Part shown: one piece after another, positions 1 through 13,247 of the stretch | Position numbering within the stretch: the stretch's first letter is position 1 | Layout: each line of letters opens with the position of its first letter | From: Elmis aenea | Lineage: Eukaryota; Arthropoda; Insecta; Coleoptera; Elmidae | Length of the DNA: 64,000 nt | NCBI GenBank assembly: GCA_947652605.1 | Contig: OX393581.1 | Span: 13,272,640-13,336,639, forward strand | Direction: 5' to 3' | Notes under the pieces: generated by a model | The model's database searches: none | What the model was told of the DNA's origin: nothing | The model's input: only the letters and a program-made list of their open reading frames with translations | Made by a program: the position numbers and the translations under genes

Positions 1-629
1 AATATTTTTACCGTAATTATATTATTTAGTACTTATTTTTTTGACGACGTCATGGTTTTTGTGTTCTCTCGTAAATTGGTCACTTTTAACAATTAAATAT
101 GTTCGAAGTCTGCTACTTACTGCGATGCAATGGCTACATTTATGAAAACAATTGTTTACCTGAGTAATTAAACTTAAGCTGACAGGTTTAAAATCATCAG
201 GTACCTGACAATACACCGTTATTACAGGACAGGTAAACGTCGTCATTTGACGACGCTAGGAGAATAAGGGTTAAGAGTAAATCGGATAAACAACGCGATC
301 AAAGTCAAGGTGGATTAGTTGGCAACTGTGGTTAAATATCAGAGACCCGTTTGGCAGTCATCACTAGGCTATCAAAACCCAATTTTAAGCTAGGTGCACA
401 GGTTATTTTAAAACGCAATAGTTCTCATTTAAATAATTCCATTAAAAAATAGGGTGTTGTACAAAATAACTAGAATGTAAACCTCAACCTCTAAACGAAA
501 ATCGCAGCAAGAATTGTCGGGATGTGTCATACATAAATCAAGTACTGATAAGAACAAAGACATCATGACGCATTTATACAATGATGATTTTGTGCTTACT
601 TTAAGGTTTCGAGATTTCGCTTAGCTTAC

Positions 630-974
630 CTCTTTCAAATCTGGCAAGTCGTAAAGAATCAAGGAGTAATCAAAAAACAAAGTCGCACCTCCGATGACCG
701 TCAAATTGGGGAACATTGTCCCTACACTTTTTAAACCAAACACTCTATACACCATCAAGTAGCCCGTCACTTCAACCAGTTCGGGAAAACTAATAACTGC
801 CATTGTCTCCGGGACAACTTCTATCGTGACCAGTTTTAAATTTCCCGCCACTATAGAACACTCGTTCAAGAAATGCAGATCTTCTTCGCGGTGAATATGC
901 ACGTTTTCACAAATTTCACCTCCATTAGTAAAACAATGGAAGGCAACGATGAGCAATGCAAACTTTATCAACAT
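630..974 (-). CDS. Insulin-receptor-type L1 domain, first coding exon (copy A)
   Basis: 115 codons from ATG (974-972) to a phase-0 donor, GAG|GTAAGC (gt at 629-628). Residues about 1-18 are a signal peptide (MLIKFALLIVAFHCF...), so the product enters the secretory pathway. The rest matches the start of the insulin receptor L1 ligand-binding domain: an ICE cysteine, an NEC cysteine that would pair with it, SFPELVE, YRVFGLKSVG, and FPNLTVIGG with its N-glycosylation sequon. The usual DIRN after the first Cys is HIHR here, so this copy is the most diverged of three. A longer frame starts upstream at a TTG (992), but the ATG places the signal peptide correctly and gives lengths like the sister exons (118 and 116 codons). 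The L1 domain is incomplete and further exons must lie at lower coordinates; I see none in 1-620. It could belong to an insulin receptor or to a secreted decoy lacking the kinase. Confidence 0.85.
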
Positions 975-992
975 AATTGTGTTTGTATACAA

Positions 993-2652
993 GACGAATG
1001 AATGCTAACGCGGTTGAGTGAGTACTGATTGCAACGTTGCAATTAATTGGCTCCCAATATTACCTAAGAATACCTAGATGCACTTTATAAATAACCCCAG
1101 CTGGGGTGTCTTTAGCTAAACCTCAATTAACAAAGGATCTAATAGGATATATTTAGCGAGGCGTAAGATGAATGGCAATCTATATTTAAAAGTTAAGTGG
1201 AATTTCGGTTTTATTCCGTTAAGTATTTCTGTGACGTGTTATTGATTTATAGAAGACCATTTCATTCATTTTGTCTCGTGCTAGTAACCGATTAACATAG
1301 ATTTGTAGTCCTTTTCCTAGGCGTCTTCCAAGTTAATTTACGATCACAATTTATTGTTTAAAACCAACGCAAAAATAAATTGTTATGTCTCTATTTACAT
1401 CTCACATCTGTATTATTTTTGGAAAGAATTCCAATCAAATTGAACGCATTCTTTCATTTCTATCTAGTAGTTCGCGCTTAATAAACTGATAAAGATACGA
1501 AAATGAAACATTATACATTCAACAAATGCGAATGATTAAGGAATTAAATTACTAAAATGCTTTAAAAGCGAAGACAAGGCGCTTTGAGAACTGGCATGAA
1601 TATAGAGAGATGGAAAAAGTTATTAGCATTTTTAGAACTCGGACTATTCACAATTAATCTTTTTGTTTAAACTGCTTTTTGAATTTTCCTTTTTTAATTC
1701 AGTTTAGTTTATTTTAGGCAAAATTATACAGACCTTAAACATTTTACAAAAATCTTGTTCAACTATTTCAAGTTATTACACAACCAACCAATATAACAGG
1801 TTTCAGCCCATTGAAGATGCTTGATATGGATACTATATCTGCTTGTTAACGGAAGGATATTAAGAATGTAATGTACTAAAGTTATAAAACTGTATGGCAC
1901 GAAAACAAGTAACACATGTGCTCAAGACAACAGGTGGAAGCCAACTCTAGAGTCTTGCATCGTCCAAAATTTGAGTTACAATTACATTCAAAAGTAAAGT
2001 ATTAAAAATGCTGTTAACAATACAACATTTTATCTCATTTGGCGTACTTCATCTCTCTCGCTGTTTTTAGAATATAAAATAGACATTCTCTATACTTATA
2101 ACTGATAATAAATCCCTGAACTTGAACTTGGCACACACAATGCATTTAGATTATAAACAAATGATAAAAATATTATTTACGATGTACTCGAGGAAAAACC
2201 ATCACGAATCGGTATATTTTGCGCTTATGTCATACGAAATTGCGCGAATTCCATTACACTCCTTCCTCATTGCACTCATATATATATTATTTGTAACAAA
2301 ACATCAATGCTCTTGGTTGTAAATTAAATAAATGCAATAATATGAAAACGATTTATCAAAGTTAAGAAAATGATAACGACTGAAAGATAATACATCAGAT
2401 AGTCGTTGGATTCAAACAAGAAAATTAATCGTATTTATATTAAGTTTACAGCTTAAGTGGATACACCAACGCACAGTTAATGGTTCTATTTTGCTTCGCA
2501 TCTTTTGGTAGACCAAACACAAAATTACTTATATTTTTTTCAAACATTTTCGTTGAACAGTCAGTTAAACCATCGTGTAAAATGTTAAAATCCGGTTTTG
2601 TCGGTGCACACGAACTGCAGAAATTCTCATCCCAACATTACCAACTTTTAAA
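993..2652. other. No gene seen; upstream of copy A
   Basis: AT-rich unique-looking sequence. On the minus strand a TATAAA (1089-1084) and an initiator-like TCAGT (1028-1024) lie upstream of copy A but are about 60 bp apart, so neither is compelling. Confidence 0.5.
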
Positions 2653-3227
2653 CCCGTGTGACACGGTTTAAATTTCTGTATAGAAATCTGTACCAAATAT
2701 TATACAGAAAATCTTAGATCGTGTCATACAGGTTTCTCGTACAAAATTCAGTATAGGTTCTTGCATGTACAAGCGTTCCATGCAGTTTCTTGTACCTACC
2801 TACAGAAAATACTATAGGACTTGTCCTATTTCCATGCAAGTTTTGATACAGAAAGTGCGTGCTACAGATGCGCATTCAGTTCGTGAATAATGGCGACTAA
2901 CAGCTGATTTTGAACATCTGCAGTTAAAGGAAATATAAGCAATAGAAATTCCTATTAACAGTTAATTCTTGGAAATCCGAAGCAGGATGTTGTTATTGTT
3001 TAAAATGACTATTACAAGAGATAAATACCTTGTTTTAAGAGGGAGTGCATATCTGTGTTTATACTGTTTAGGAGCATGTGCATGGGCAGTAACTTGTACA
3101 TAAAATTGTATCCGTGTCACACACAGTTTCAAACGAATTAAATTCTGTACAGAAATCTGTACAAGAAAAACAATACAAGATATTCTGTATTGATTTCTAT
3201 ACAGAAATTTATACCGTGTCACACGGG
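2653..3227 (+). mobile_element. MITE with CCCGTGTGACACGG ends
   Basis: Inverted ends of about 45 bp: CCCGTGTGACACGGTTTAAA against the complement of TTTATACCGTGTCACACGGG, followed by ttctgtatagaaatc on both sides. Interior rich in ctgtacagaaat-type repeats. Target duplication not clear; no ORF. Confidence 0.75.
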
Positions 3228-3610
3228 ATTTATGGCCATGCCCTAATCCTACACTAGAACTGCATAAACATATTTTCGAACCCTTGATTATATGGGTAGA
3301 CCCTCATTTAATGTTCCAAGAATAAATTCTAGAATTTGCCCAAAGAACAAGTAATTTTATAGGTATAAATACAATGCGGCAAGTATATAAGTGTTTAGTT
3401 ATTAATATATATTTCGATTTGCACAAACTAAATTTTGATAGTAAATGAAATGGAGATAATGATCACTGAGCGTGGAAAAGAACTGCTTGTTCACGAAAAT
3501 TGTAAATATTACGTTTTTATACAAACATTCAGACAGATTCTTATATTAAGATTAACAGTGTTCATTGCATCAATCAAATTCCACGAAGAAACGTTCGGAA
3601 TCGCCATATA

Positions 3611-3690
3611 CAGGGTGTGTAAAAATTGGCGGAAGGGCTACACGGGGCGATGTTCTTCGTAAAATTCGAAGTCGAAATTCTTTTTATATT
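3611..3690 (+). mobile_element. GGCGGAA-family MITE, solo left end
   Basis: CAGGGTGTGTAAAAATTGGC next to TA, then about 80 bp matching the arms at 32729 and 42455. The rest is missing. Confidence 0.75.
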
Positions 3691-3924
3691 TAGAAAAAAA
3701 GTTGAACATTACAAAGATAATTTGATTTCTCGAGTAGATTTTGTTAAATGTTCTTATATTTTCCGACTGTAGAAATTTTATACTAAGTAATTGCTATGCA
3801 AATATTATTGACAAATAATTTATTTTTTATAAATTTCATTCAATTTAAGTGGCAAATATTTAAGAATACTCCAACCATTTCTGACCGCTTACATGAATAC
3901 GAAATTCTAGGAAAGGTATAATTA

Positions 3925-4030
3925 AAGAATTTCTGCAGTTCGTGTATCGGCTTAGCTCTCATGCTTAATTACTTTTTGCAGTTCGAGTGGTACTTAAGTA
4001 CGTGGTTAAAATGTATGCAGTTCGAGTGCG
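3925..4030 (+). repeat. Spaced GCAGTTCGAGTG motif (three copies)
   Basis: gcagttcgtgt at 3935, gcagttcgagtgg at 3978 and gcagttcgagtgc at 4018, spaced about 40 bp. An inverted relative (cacacgaactgcagaaattc) lies at 2608. Confidence 0.45.
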
Positions 4031-4169
4031 CCCTCACAATCGGCCTAAAATGTGCTGTTAATTATAGTCAAGTAAAATCTGCCCAGAATAAACAATTACA
4101 ATTAATGTTTCAGAAAAAAATTATACTAGCAGCAGATCATATTATCAACGAAAAATTTCACTAAAATAA

Positions 4170-5972
4170 CAGAAATATAAGGGTTATAGATATTTTAAAT
4201 TTGCAATTCGTCTAAAATTGCAAAACCTATTCCCACATTCCCAGTTTAATACACTAAAATTACTGTAACGTAATTATTTATCAAATATTTTCCTCAAAAA
4301 TTGTGCTGCATTATTTTGATAAAAGTTATAAAATTATTCATTTTAAATAATACAGAAGCAGGTGCACGAAACACCGGCGAGTTTTACTGTACTGCATATT
4401 TTATATGAAGCATGCGAGTTGCAAGCTGTCTGGTCGGCGGTTTATTAAATTCACTGGTTTGTCAGCTATTATACAAGAATTTATTAACATGCAAGCAGAG
4501 AGACATACAAAAACATATGCATTAATAACATTGTTTATTTGTATTTTTTTGTGAATTTCATTTCTTTTTGCAGATAGTTTTATAATTATACCGACAAACT
4601 TTCAAGGTGAATACCATTTTTCTTATTTCAAATTTAAAGCAAAGTAAATGTTTACCTGGATTTTTCTCGTAAACATTTTAAGTAAATCTTTTTTGTTTTT
4701 TTAATATAATGCAGTAACCTTTTGTTTACTTTAGTTACTGAAATACATTCGCGGGTATTATTAGTTTCATCAACATTTTAAGCTCTTAATTAGTCTTAGT
4801 GGAGGTGTAGTGCCCTTAAAATATATTGTGCTGTCTGATATTTTTTTACAAAAAAACAAATGTCTGCCGTTGAAAGAGATCAATAAATACTGTTTTTCAA
4901 GGAAAAAGGCGTCGATTTCAAGAAGTTTGCTTGAACATGAACAAGTTTCTTTTTCGTGAGGAAAATTGGTGTTCTCCCACCAGAACGAAATCTTGTGAAA
5001 AGATCCTAGTGTTGGGTTCAGTTTTGTTTCATTTTTAAACTTTGGTGACGCGATATTTTAATTTATTATCAAAGCTGAATAAACGTAAAGGCATCAGTGA
5101 AAACAGAGGTCGAGATGTGGCTCTGTCGTCAAAACTCGAACTTTAATCCTGAACAATTAATTAAACTAATTAAACTTTTTTTAGTAAGAAATGCAGATGA
5201 GATTATGTCTAGAAAAAAACTAAACACGGTATTCCAAAGTCGACATGTTTGTTGAGTATCTTGGTCTACAGCAAAAGAACGGGAATTCGTCCCGACAAAA
5301 TAGTCCTAGAGATCGAAATCAGATTTTCTCCATCCAACAGCTACCGAGATGTTCTACAAATACTTTGAATTTGAATCATTCTATCTGTGAATGAAGAATG
5401 AAGTGCAGTAACTCGTTGTTTTAATATTTAAAACGATTTCCTTAAAATCTAGGCATAATTTTGCTTTACAACCATTTACAGATTCATATTCACAAAAAAA
5501 TAATATTTACTCAAAATTATCCCAGCCAACCTTTGCTCAGCAATTTTATTGGGCTCCAGAAACAATACTTTCTAGTACAAGAAATTCGCCCATCTTTATT
5601 AAAATGTTCCAGAAATTTAAAACCCGTTAAATATGAGTCAGTTCTTCTCTTAGAAGAATCAATTGTCCGAGAAGTCTAGTTGTTGTTATAATTAAGAATC
5701 AACCTGTACAATTTAACGAGCCGATTGTGCACTTGGCAGTCCGTAAAACAACAGGTGCTAATGTAGACAGAACGGGCGAATGGGACAGATGCACCTACAT
5801 ATAAACACCACCTTTGATGTTTTATTTGTAGAATAAAATATGCTAAACAAATAGACTCGTCATTATTAAATTTTCAATGCTAAATTTAAAAAACCAAAAA
5901 CAGCAAAACTCTATGAATCCTCTTGAAGTATGGAACATACGAAAAATAAATAAACAGGTATACTTTTACTAG
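4170..5972. other. No gene seen
   Basis: AT-rich sequence. The block tagtcctagagatcgaaatc (5308) recurs as tagtccaagagaccgatatc at 16825, so part is an old dispersed repeat. Confidence 0.5.
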
Positions 5973-6181
5973 TAATATATCAAGTGCTTGTGATTTTACC
6001 GACGATTTTTTTTATTAATAATGAAAGTTTGTTGCTTGGTAAAATCACGAGAAAAACTGAAATGAGAGAGGAATTTCGTCTTTCAATTGTTTTAGGTCGA
6101 AGGATGTTACACACTCCCAACAAAACTTGAGTACTTTAACGAGAAAAAATCGGGCGAAATCAAAAGCACGTGATATATTTT
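5973..6181 (+). mobile_element. Short foldback MITE
   Basis: Inverted arms of about 40 bp (aatatatcaagtgcttgtga against tcaaaagcacgtgatatatt, complementary) around a 130-bp centre. Confidence 0.6.
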
Positions 6182-7084
6182 ATCATACTATTTCCCCAAG
6201 TAAATATTTAATAACAAAACAATATGGGTTTAAACGCATTACTATTGAAATAAAATATTTATTTCTTGAAAATATGAAATGTGATGTATTTATATAGTTG
6301 TCATAAATTTACATATCAAAACGAAAGAAAACATTTCCCTGTAGACTACTGCCGGTATAATATAGCTCTCATGGGTTAAGGTTAAAAAATGCAGTAATTT
6401 TATTGGAAAATTTTATATGAGGAAAATAGTCTGCTTCCTTCTACAAAATTTGCAGCTGTAGCATGTATATTGTAATGCCGTCGTTTTAAAACTGACTCTA
6501 CCCAACAAGTTTTAAATGGTGTTCCTACATACGTAAATATAACTTTCTCATACTATTATGTTGTGCAAATTAGACTTGGCAGTTAAATTTCTGTTGTTTC
6601 ACAAACTAACTTTATGTTATAATAAAGATCCCCTAAAGAGCACAAAATAACGAGTCTGGGTTATTTATTATAAAGCAAAATCAGTTTGGTTAAAATTTTG
6701 GCTATGAAAAATAATAATATAATGAAATTTTATTATTGGAATTAACCATAACATTTTCTCATGATTTAAATCATCTAAAATTTGAGTAGATCAGCAGCAT
6801 TACAACCAATTAACGTGAGAAGAAAAAACTTTTTACTTGACTTTTAAAGACATACGTCAACGTATAAGGGCTAACACTGTCACTTAATTATACTTGTATC
6901 ACATCTGCCTCTTAAAATATTTGTCGTATACCTGCAATTTATAATTCACCATTTTTTTCACTATCTCATGAAATATGGATTTTAAAGAATGTATTTCGTT
7001 TCTTTAGCGAGTCATACATAAGCAAATAACTTAAAAGTATGCAGGCTAAAAATAATTCCAGGGCGACCATTGGGATCTTGCCTA

Positions 7085-7611
7085 TTATTAGAGATAGACC
7101 ATAGGTTTATACGTGGCAAAATTGTCCATCTTTATACCGATTATAAATATCAAACCAGCTTTCAGAGTTCTGCAACCGTTTTCATTTCCATGTTCTTACC
7201 TTTTCTAAATATACATTTTATTTGAAAAATAAAAACTTGACAAGTTAATTAGAAAATGTAATAATTTCTGTTTCTTTTTAGTTATATTCATTATGTCAGA
7301 ACAGTTTTTTTATTATACTATCTTAATTAATGCAAATAATTATGTGTGATATAATTTTGAAGTAAAGCGCTAGTCTACTTTGTGAAAATCAAATGCTGCC
7401 ATATTAAGAAATAAGAACGTTAATGATTAAATCGAATAGACTTTAGCAAAACCTTGATTAGACCATTAAATGCAGCATAAAAAATTGTTGCAAATTTTTT
7501 TAGAATTATAAAGACGTTTCCAGATATCGTAATTTAAAATTTGTTTTGATATTGTTAATGCTGAATTTTAACAATTTTTCCACATTTAAACTTATGGTCT
7601 ATCTCCAATAA
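7085..7611 (+). mobile_element. TA-flanked MITE
   Basis: Left end TTATTAGAGATAGACCATAG, right end complementary (ctatggt-like block then ctatctccaataa), both next to TA. Interior AT-rich, non-coding. Confidence 0.55.
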
Positions 7612-10037
7612 TAAGCTATTCCAATTTCCGCCCTCAAATTTGAATCAGTTCGATACCTATAAAATAAGTTTAATGTTTCGTAGTCACTTGATCACGCACG
7701 ACTGTTACAAGTTTTTAGTTGCGTGGCCTTTCTGTATTTTACAAAATAGAAAATGAAAATAACATAGAACGCATGTTTAAGACACTCACAAAATTTGTAA
7801 AAGGATATTGAAAAAATTCTACTCAGCACATCCTTTCAACTTCAAGTGTTATTCAACTCAAATGTTTATTTTGGCAGCGACCTGCTTAACAACGAACCCA
7901 GTACCTTAACCACGGTCGATCGATCGATCGCCCGTCTCGTCAAAACTTGAATAGGCCCAGCAATTTTACAGTTCCACGCAGATAATGATATTACGGAAGG
8001 AAGGACACGCGGATAATCCAACGCGGGCCTTGCTAAATCCGTTTCACCAATTCTTAATTTAATTTTTACAGAAAAAATTTTACTTCTCTGAATTTTAAAA
8101 GTTGCTTAAGCTCGTTTTCAGTTATAATCCAACAGTTTAGATCAAATTTTTATAGTAGTAATTGACTTATTGAGTTATTTGTACACACTTTTTTTTACTA
8201 TATTTTTTATTGCACCTAGCTACTTTAGCAAACCAGCAATATGTCTTTATGATAGTTATACTTAAGTTAAGACTTCACCCGTTGGTTTCTTCTTTTTTTT
8301 TCTGTTTTCTTGTTTTCCAGAACGACACTTCACAATCGCACAGTGCTCTGCTTTACACTAACTCAAACGGCTTGGTCCGTTTAAGCCTTCTCACTAATTG
8401 TACAGACGATGTACTTTTTTTTAGCAACATATGTATTTATAGAAATGATTTCGGATTGTCTAAGTTTTTGAAATATACATTGGTTGATAATGTATTATGT
8501 TAAAGGCCTACGAAAGGGAGGGGGAATTTTCCGGGCCTGAGATACACAGAGGACCGGAAACAACCCACAATTTGTTCTTTACGCGCTAATGAACCGTTAA
8601 ATACGGTGCTGAAAATTCTAAATTCTTCCCCCGGGCCTGGCGACGCGTCTCAATGGCCCTGCTTATGTCATTTGTAGTGGAAGTCCACTTTATTTCAACC
8701 AAATTTTTATTAAAACGTTGCGTTAATTTTTAATGCTGTAATTGAATTGATAAATACCTGGTGGTAGTTTATACTGTTTAAAGTAAAATTTTAATCTTAC
8801 TAATTTAGAAGTTCTCTATGATTTGCTACGATTTTAAATTGATTTTTAAAGATGGTTCTCAATTTTAAAAACTGTAAAACTATTTCAGTTTCTTGATATT
8901 TTAAAGTAGATACATTATACTAACAAGTAACAACACAGGGTGCCCCGCTTTAATTATGTTGTTTTTATTTGTCAATAACCCCAACCAACCTCATACCTTG
9001 TTAAATCGCGGAAAAGCAGCATAATTTTATACGCGCGGTGTTTTTTATCAGGGTGTCCTAGTTATCGTGAACTTCATGGGGATCTCGTAAACGGTAAGAG
9101 ATACAGAGTTGGTTAAATGAGTCAAAATGATTTATGATTTGAGAGCAACTAGTCCATAAAAAAAAACTGGAAAAAAATTATCGTTTTTACGTTATTCATA
9201 AAAAACAAAAAAAATACGTTTTCGATTTTTGCTTTCAACTTGTTTATTTGAAATCATACTCAAAATATATTTCGACATTATTAGGACACTTTTTTGTGTT
9301 AATAAATTTTGCTTATCTTCATTTGTTTTTGTTATTTTAACATTAACTTTCTTATTTTAAATACGGGTCGTAGTTGACTGTGAAACCATTAAAAAGAGTT
9401 TCGTTGATGGGTAGTTAGGTTTATCTTTAAAAATAAGCAAGTTATAGCAATATTATTGTATTTATTCAGTTTAATTTAAATGGCCATAGAAAAAAAAATA
9501 AATCACATAAATAAGTTAGTTAGCTGTACTTAATTAAACACAAGAAACCTTAATTATTTAAGATATTTTTTACATTACATAATAATTTATGATTTTTAAA
9601 TTACTATCACCATCAAGTTTAAATTATAACATACGTTCAAAGTGTAGCCCACTCCCCATGAGCAATACAAATTTGAGATCTGCACTTTGTAGATAATAAT
9701 GTTTTTCTAAGCATATTTCTTTTTATTTGATAAACTTTTGTTAAATTAGTCCATCTTAATTCTTTTATTGTGTTTAACTGTCTTTTTATAATAAGCTGCT
9801 TAAGAACATTTCATCATAAGTAAGAGTCTTTATGAGGTTTTTTGGATGAGGAAGTAGATCATTATAGAAAATACTCCATTCAGCTTTAAAACCAAAAACT
9901 TACTGTTACAACTTACATTTAGGGACAAATTGAGTCCTTATTGCCTACCGATTGATAACTGAAGAATTTGGACATTTTTATCGAAGAAAATCTAAAAAGT
10001 ATTAATATGATTATATGACTAAAAGGATAGTATAATG
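7612..10037. other. No gene seen; GC-richer patches and decayed MITE ends
   Basis: GC-rich patches at 7880-8030 (includes cgatcgatcgatcg) and 8505-8665 (includes cccccgggcctgg and ttttccgggcctg). CAGGGTG-type ends at 8937 (cagggtgccccgc) and 9051 (cagggtgtcctag). Confidence 0.45.
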
Positions 10038-10039
10038 TA

Positions 10040-10891
10040 GGGGAAGATGGTATATAGTGGGACAACAGAGATTTTGGCCATCTGTTACCCCGTACTTGAA
10101 GTTTGTTTACATCAAAATAGCGGTTAAGCAGTCCCATTATATCCTGTCTACAGTATGTGTCGTAAACAATGTCATAGTGACTTGCACATGTTTGGTAACT
10201 GCGCATTGTTTTTTTGTGGTTATTCAGTTTACGTGCTAAAACTTTTTTATTTATTTAACAGCAATTAGAAAATTTGGCGTAGGTGTACCTTACAGTATAT
10301 TAAATGTATGTACAATGTTAAAACTTAAAATAATCATACGTTTTTCATTAAATCGTTGCTTTTAAAAATTTATCACTTGGTGCATTGTGGGACAATGATG
10401 ATAATTAGGTAAATTTTCTGAAAAAGACTTCCGACTTTAGATTTTCTTTCTCTAAAAACAGAGATAAAGACTGTGTTAAAAAAGAAAATATTCTGTGTAG
10501 GTTAAGCGGTGCGACTAGATTTGGGGAATTAAAAAAACAAAGAAACATTTTCAATTTTAGTTTGATTTTTCAAAGTACAATGTCTCAATGCCCATGAAAA
10601 GTGAAAGTTTTTAAAATAAAAATAAATTTTTTTAATTACTTATGCTTTATTTCATATATATTTTTTGCTGTCCCACAATGTACCACGGGGTGGTTTATGC
10701 GGGGACAAGTGGTGTATAGTGGGACAGTCCCTCTATTTGTGTACCTTTATTTTTTAAAAATATTTTTTTGTATATGCAATGATAAACTAAAGCAATATGA
10801 ATATCTCATATCAATTTGAGGTATGCAAATTAAGCCGTTCAAAAGTTACGCAAAATTTAAAAAAAGTGTCCCAGTATATACCACCTTCCCC
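10040..10891 (+). mobile_element. TA-flanked non-autonomous DNA transposon (GGGGAAGATGG ends)
   Basis: Inverted ends GGGGAAGATGGTATATAGTG and complement with TA on each side (10038-10039, 10892-10893). The outer motif tagtgggaca recurs inside (10716-10726, 10386-10393). 852 bp, no transposase frame. TA targets and ends fit pogo/Tc1-mariner relatives. Confidence 0.8.
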
Positions 10892-10994
10892 TACTCCCTG
10901 ATTTTGACTTTGACCCATACTAGCGCCATGTGAAAAAATAAAATAAGGCATTTTTAATAACCACAACATTTTAAATATATTCTAAAGTTGTTTT

Positions 10995-11345
10995 TTTTTT
11001 ACGATCACTAATGTAAATTACTCCTAAGTAAGTGGTTCCTTACGCACGGTAAGCAAAAAGCACAGTTTTTAAAAATAAATGATCAAAGTAGACTTACGTT
11101 AAACACTTCCTGCATGCCTAGTAAGTGAGTTATAACGCACGGTAAGCAAAACGCACACTTGTCTAGAAACGTCGAAAGTAGGCTTAAGTCAAAATTGACA
11201 AGACAGCGTAATTACATGTGTATATTAGCCAAAAAGCCGTTAAAATCGTAGGTATTATGTGATCGTAGAAAAAGTAAGCTACATAACACGAGTTCTTACA
11301 ACACTTGTTATGTAACATACTATTATGCGGCTTTTACCCCCCATT
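10995..11345 (+). repeat. Dispersed repeat family C, copy 1
   Basis: Shares tattatgtgatcgtagaaaa, tacataacacgag, actcacttactaggcatgca-type blocks with 19860-20074 and 57068-57450. Class unknown. Confidence 0.7.
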
Positions 11346-12155
11346 TTAACGTATATAAAACGTGATACGAATACTTCTTAAAACAAACGAGATGATTTAA
11401 GTAAGTAATGATCTTAGGGACATCCCGTTAGTACAGAATGTTAAATTGTTATTTTGGTAGCTGCTATAACTTAAATCAAAATACAATTTGTATGTTATAA
11501 GTGCGGTTTTTTGTGGTCGTCGACCCTGTTTGGGCCAAACAACAATTTCAGAGGTATGCGATGGTTTGATAATGTATTGAATCGTTCTAGCATTATTATG
11601 ATTTCCTCCATTTACCCAATTTTATGGAAAAATTGCTTCGGTAAGATTCACTTTCAGGCAGTTATTTGTTTATTTAGTCGTTTGTACTTAATTATTTCAA
11701 AATATTAATGGAAATTATTTCGCATTTAGTTTCAGCTATGTACACTGATGTATTGTTGTTTTCAGTGGATAACCACTATAATTTAACCAAATTTAAATGG
11801 AATATTTTTTGGATGCTTTATTTTTTAGAGTTGTGGAATGTTTTGATAATGTTTTGTCGTTTTTTTCGGGTGACGACTGATAAACTGCGGTATAAGTTCA
11901 TCTGTAGCGTTCAGTCGTGAGCTTGCTTTGAACCGGTAAAGGTGACGGAAAATTTGGCAAGAATTGATGTGAAGGCCGAATTAATCATACCATTTTGAGG
12001 AAGTGAATTACTTAAATTTGTGGTAAGAGATATATTTATGTTCATTTAAGAAAAGCTGAAAAAGATACATTAATTTGTCGCTGTAACCTACGCGCTGGAG
12101 TCGCAGTTGCTCTTATAATTAATTTAATTTAAATGCGTTTTTAGCAGTTGTTTAC

Positions 12156-12509
12156 CTCTCTAAGATCCGGTAAGTCGTGAAGAATCAAAGTGTAATCCGT
12201 AATAGCGTTAACACCACGTATCACTGTTAAATTTGGAAACAATTTTCCAACACTGGTCAACCCCCTAACACGATACAACAACAAGAACCCTTGGATTTCG
12301 ACCAAGTCCGGAAACGTAACATTCTGAAAATGTTCTATTTCTTGTTTTTCCATTAACACTATTTTTAAATTTCCTAAGATAACATGACATCCCCGTAACG
12401 GCTCGAAGTGGCTTATAAAATTCCTAATATCCATTTGCTCACATATCTTCGCCCTAGCACAACAAGTACAACACATTAGCAACACTACAAGAAGACATTT
12501 TCCCAGCAT
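12156..12509 (-). CDS. Insulin-receptor-type L1 domain, first coding exon (copy B)
   Basis: 118 codons from ATG (12509-12507) to GAG|GTAAAC (gt at 12155-12154), phase 0, the same boundary as copies A and C. A Cys-rich hydrophobic signal peptide (MLGKCLLVVLLMCCTCC) precedes the mature start KICEQMDIRN. It carries the insulin-receptor L1 signature: DIRN, LRGC, VILGNLKIVL, TFPDLVEIQGFLLLYRV, GLTSVGKLFPNLTVIRG, DYTLILHDLPDL. The alternating hydrophobic strands fit an L-domain beta-helix, and the FPNLT sequon is present. No frameshift or stop interrupts it. About 11 kb of repeat-rich sequence separates it from copy A, with no recognisable second exon. A GC-rich segment (12500-12960) lies directly upstream and may be its promoter. 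Gene identity (receptor or decoy) is inferred from the domain only. Confidence 0.88.
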
Positions 12510-12960
12510 GTTGGCGTAAACTTGGAGTCACGTTATACCGCGCGCCGAATACATGCTACCGCATTAAAGCCACGCTCGCAACTGAAGTTGACTCGCGCGG
12601 TCGCGCCATGAATTGGTTTTCGGCGCACAATATCACGTAGACTTCGTTGGCCATGTGGAAGTGTCAAACATTTGCTGGGGCCACAACACACCACAAATAT
12701 GGGTCAGCAGGTTTCACACGACTTAGAAACATTTCGCCGCCGCCAGAGTGTTTTGTTCTACCGCGTACCAGCAACAATCAAACTCTTCACGCCGCGTATG
12801 ATGAAAGTTCAATGTCATTATTTTACGTCATCCAGCGCGTATATAAGAGCACCTGTGACGTATTGTTTTCGTGTTTTTTATGGTTCCCATACAGTAAGCG
12901 CTTACATCTGCGACGCAAAAACTGCACGTTCTGTATAAAGGTATTTGACGTGTGCGCTAG
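12500..12960. promoter_or_regulatory. GC-rich segment upstream of copy B, possible promoter
   Basis: Much more GC and CpG than its flanks, directly upstream of the copy B start codon. Contains a consensus TATA box on the plus strand (TATATAAG, 12840-12847), pointing away from copy B. Two overlapping plus-strand frames (12653-13015 and 12672-12938) are open but look like by-products of base composition. Confidence 0.35.
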
Positions 12961-13247
12961 AGAAAGTTATAGCATTCCGATTTCGTACTTATTTGAACAA
13001 CAGAAACATTTTTAAGTGATCTGTTCCCATCAAGTTTTAAAAATTAATTTTACAATAGTGTTTTTAGCAACTTACACAAAATAAATTATGGAGTATCCGA
13101 AAAAGCTAAAACAAATATTTTTGCTGTGTCAGCGATATGTTATCTTATCATATAAAAATTAATGTAAACAGAATGTAATATTTAACGGGCAACAATTATT
13201 TTATAAGAATATTAACAATTTGATTAAACAATACACTTACTTTTGAG

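Noticed and set aside
22..246. 74-codon minus-strand frame, checked as a second receptor exon for copy A
   Set aside because: No resemblance to the rest of the L1 domain and no matching acceptor.
12647..13015. 122- and 88-codon plus-strand frames
   Set aside because: Overlapping frames in a GC-rich patch, no domain or codon signal, no splice context; treated as possible promoter sequence.
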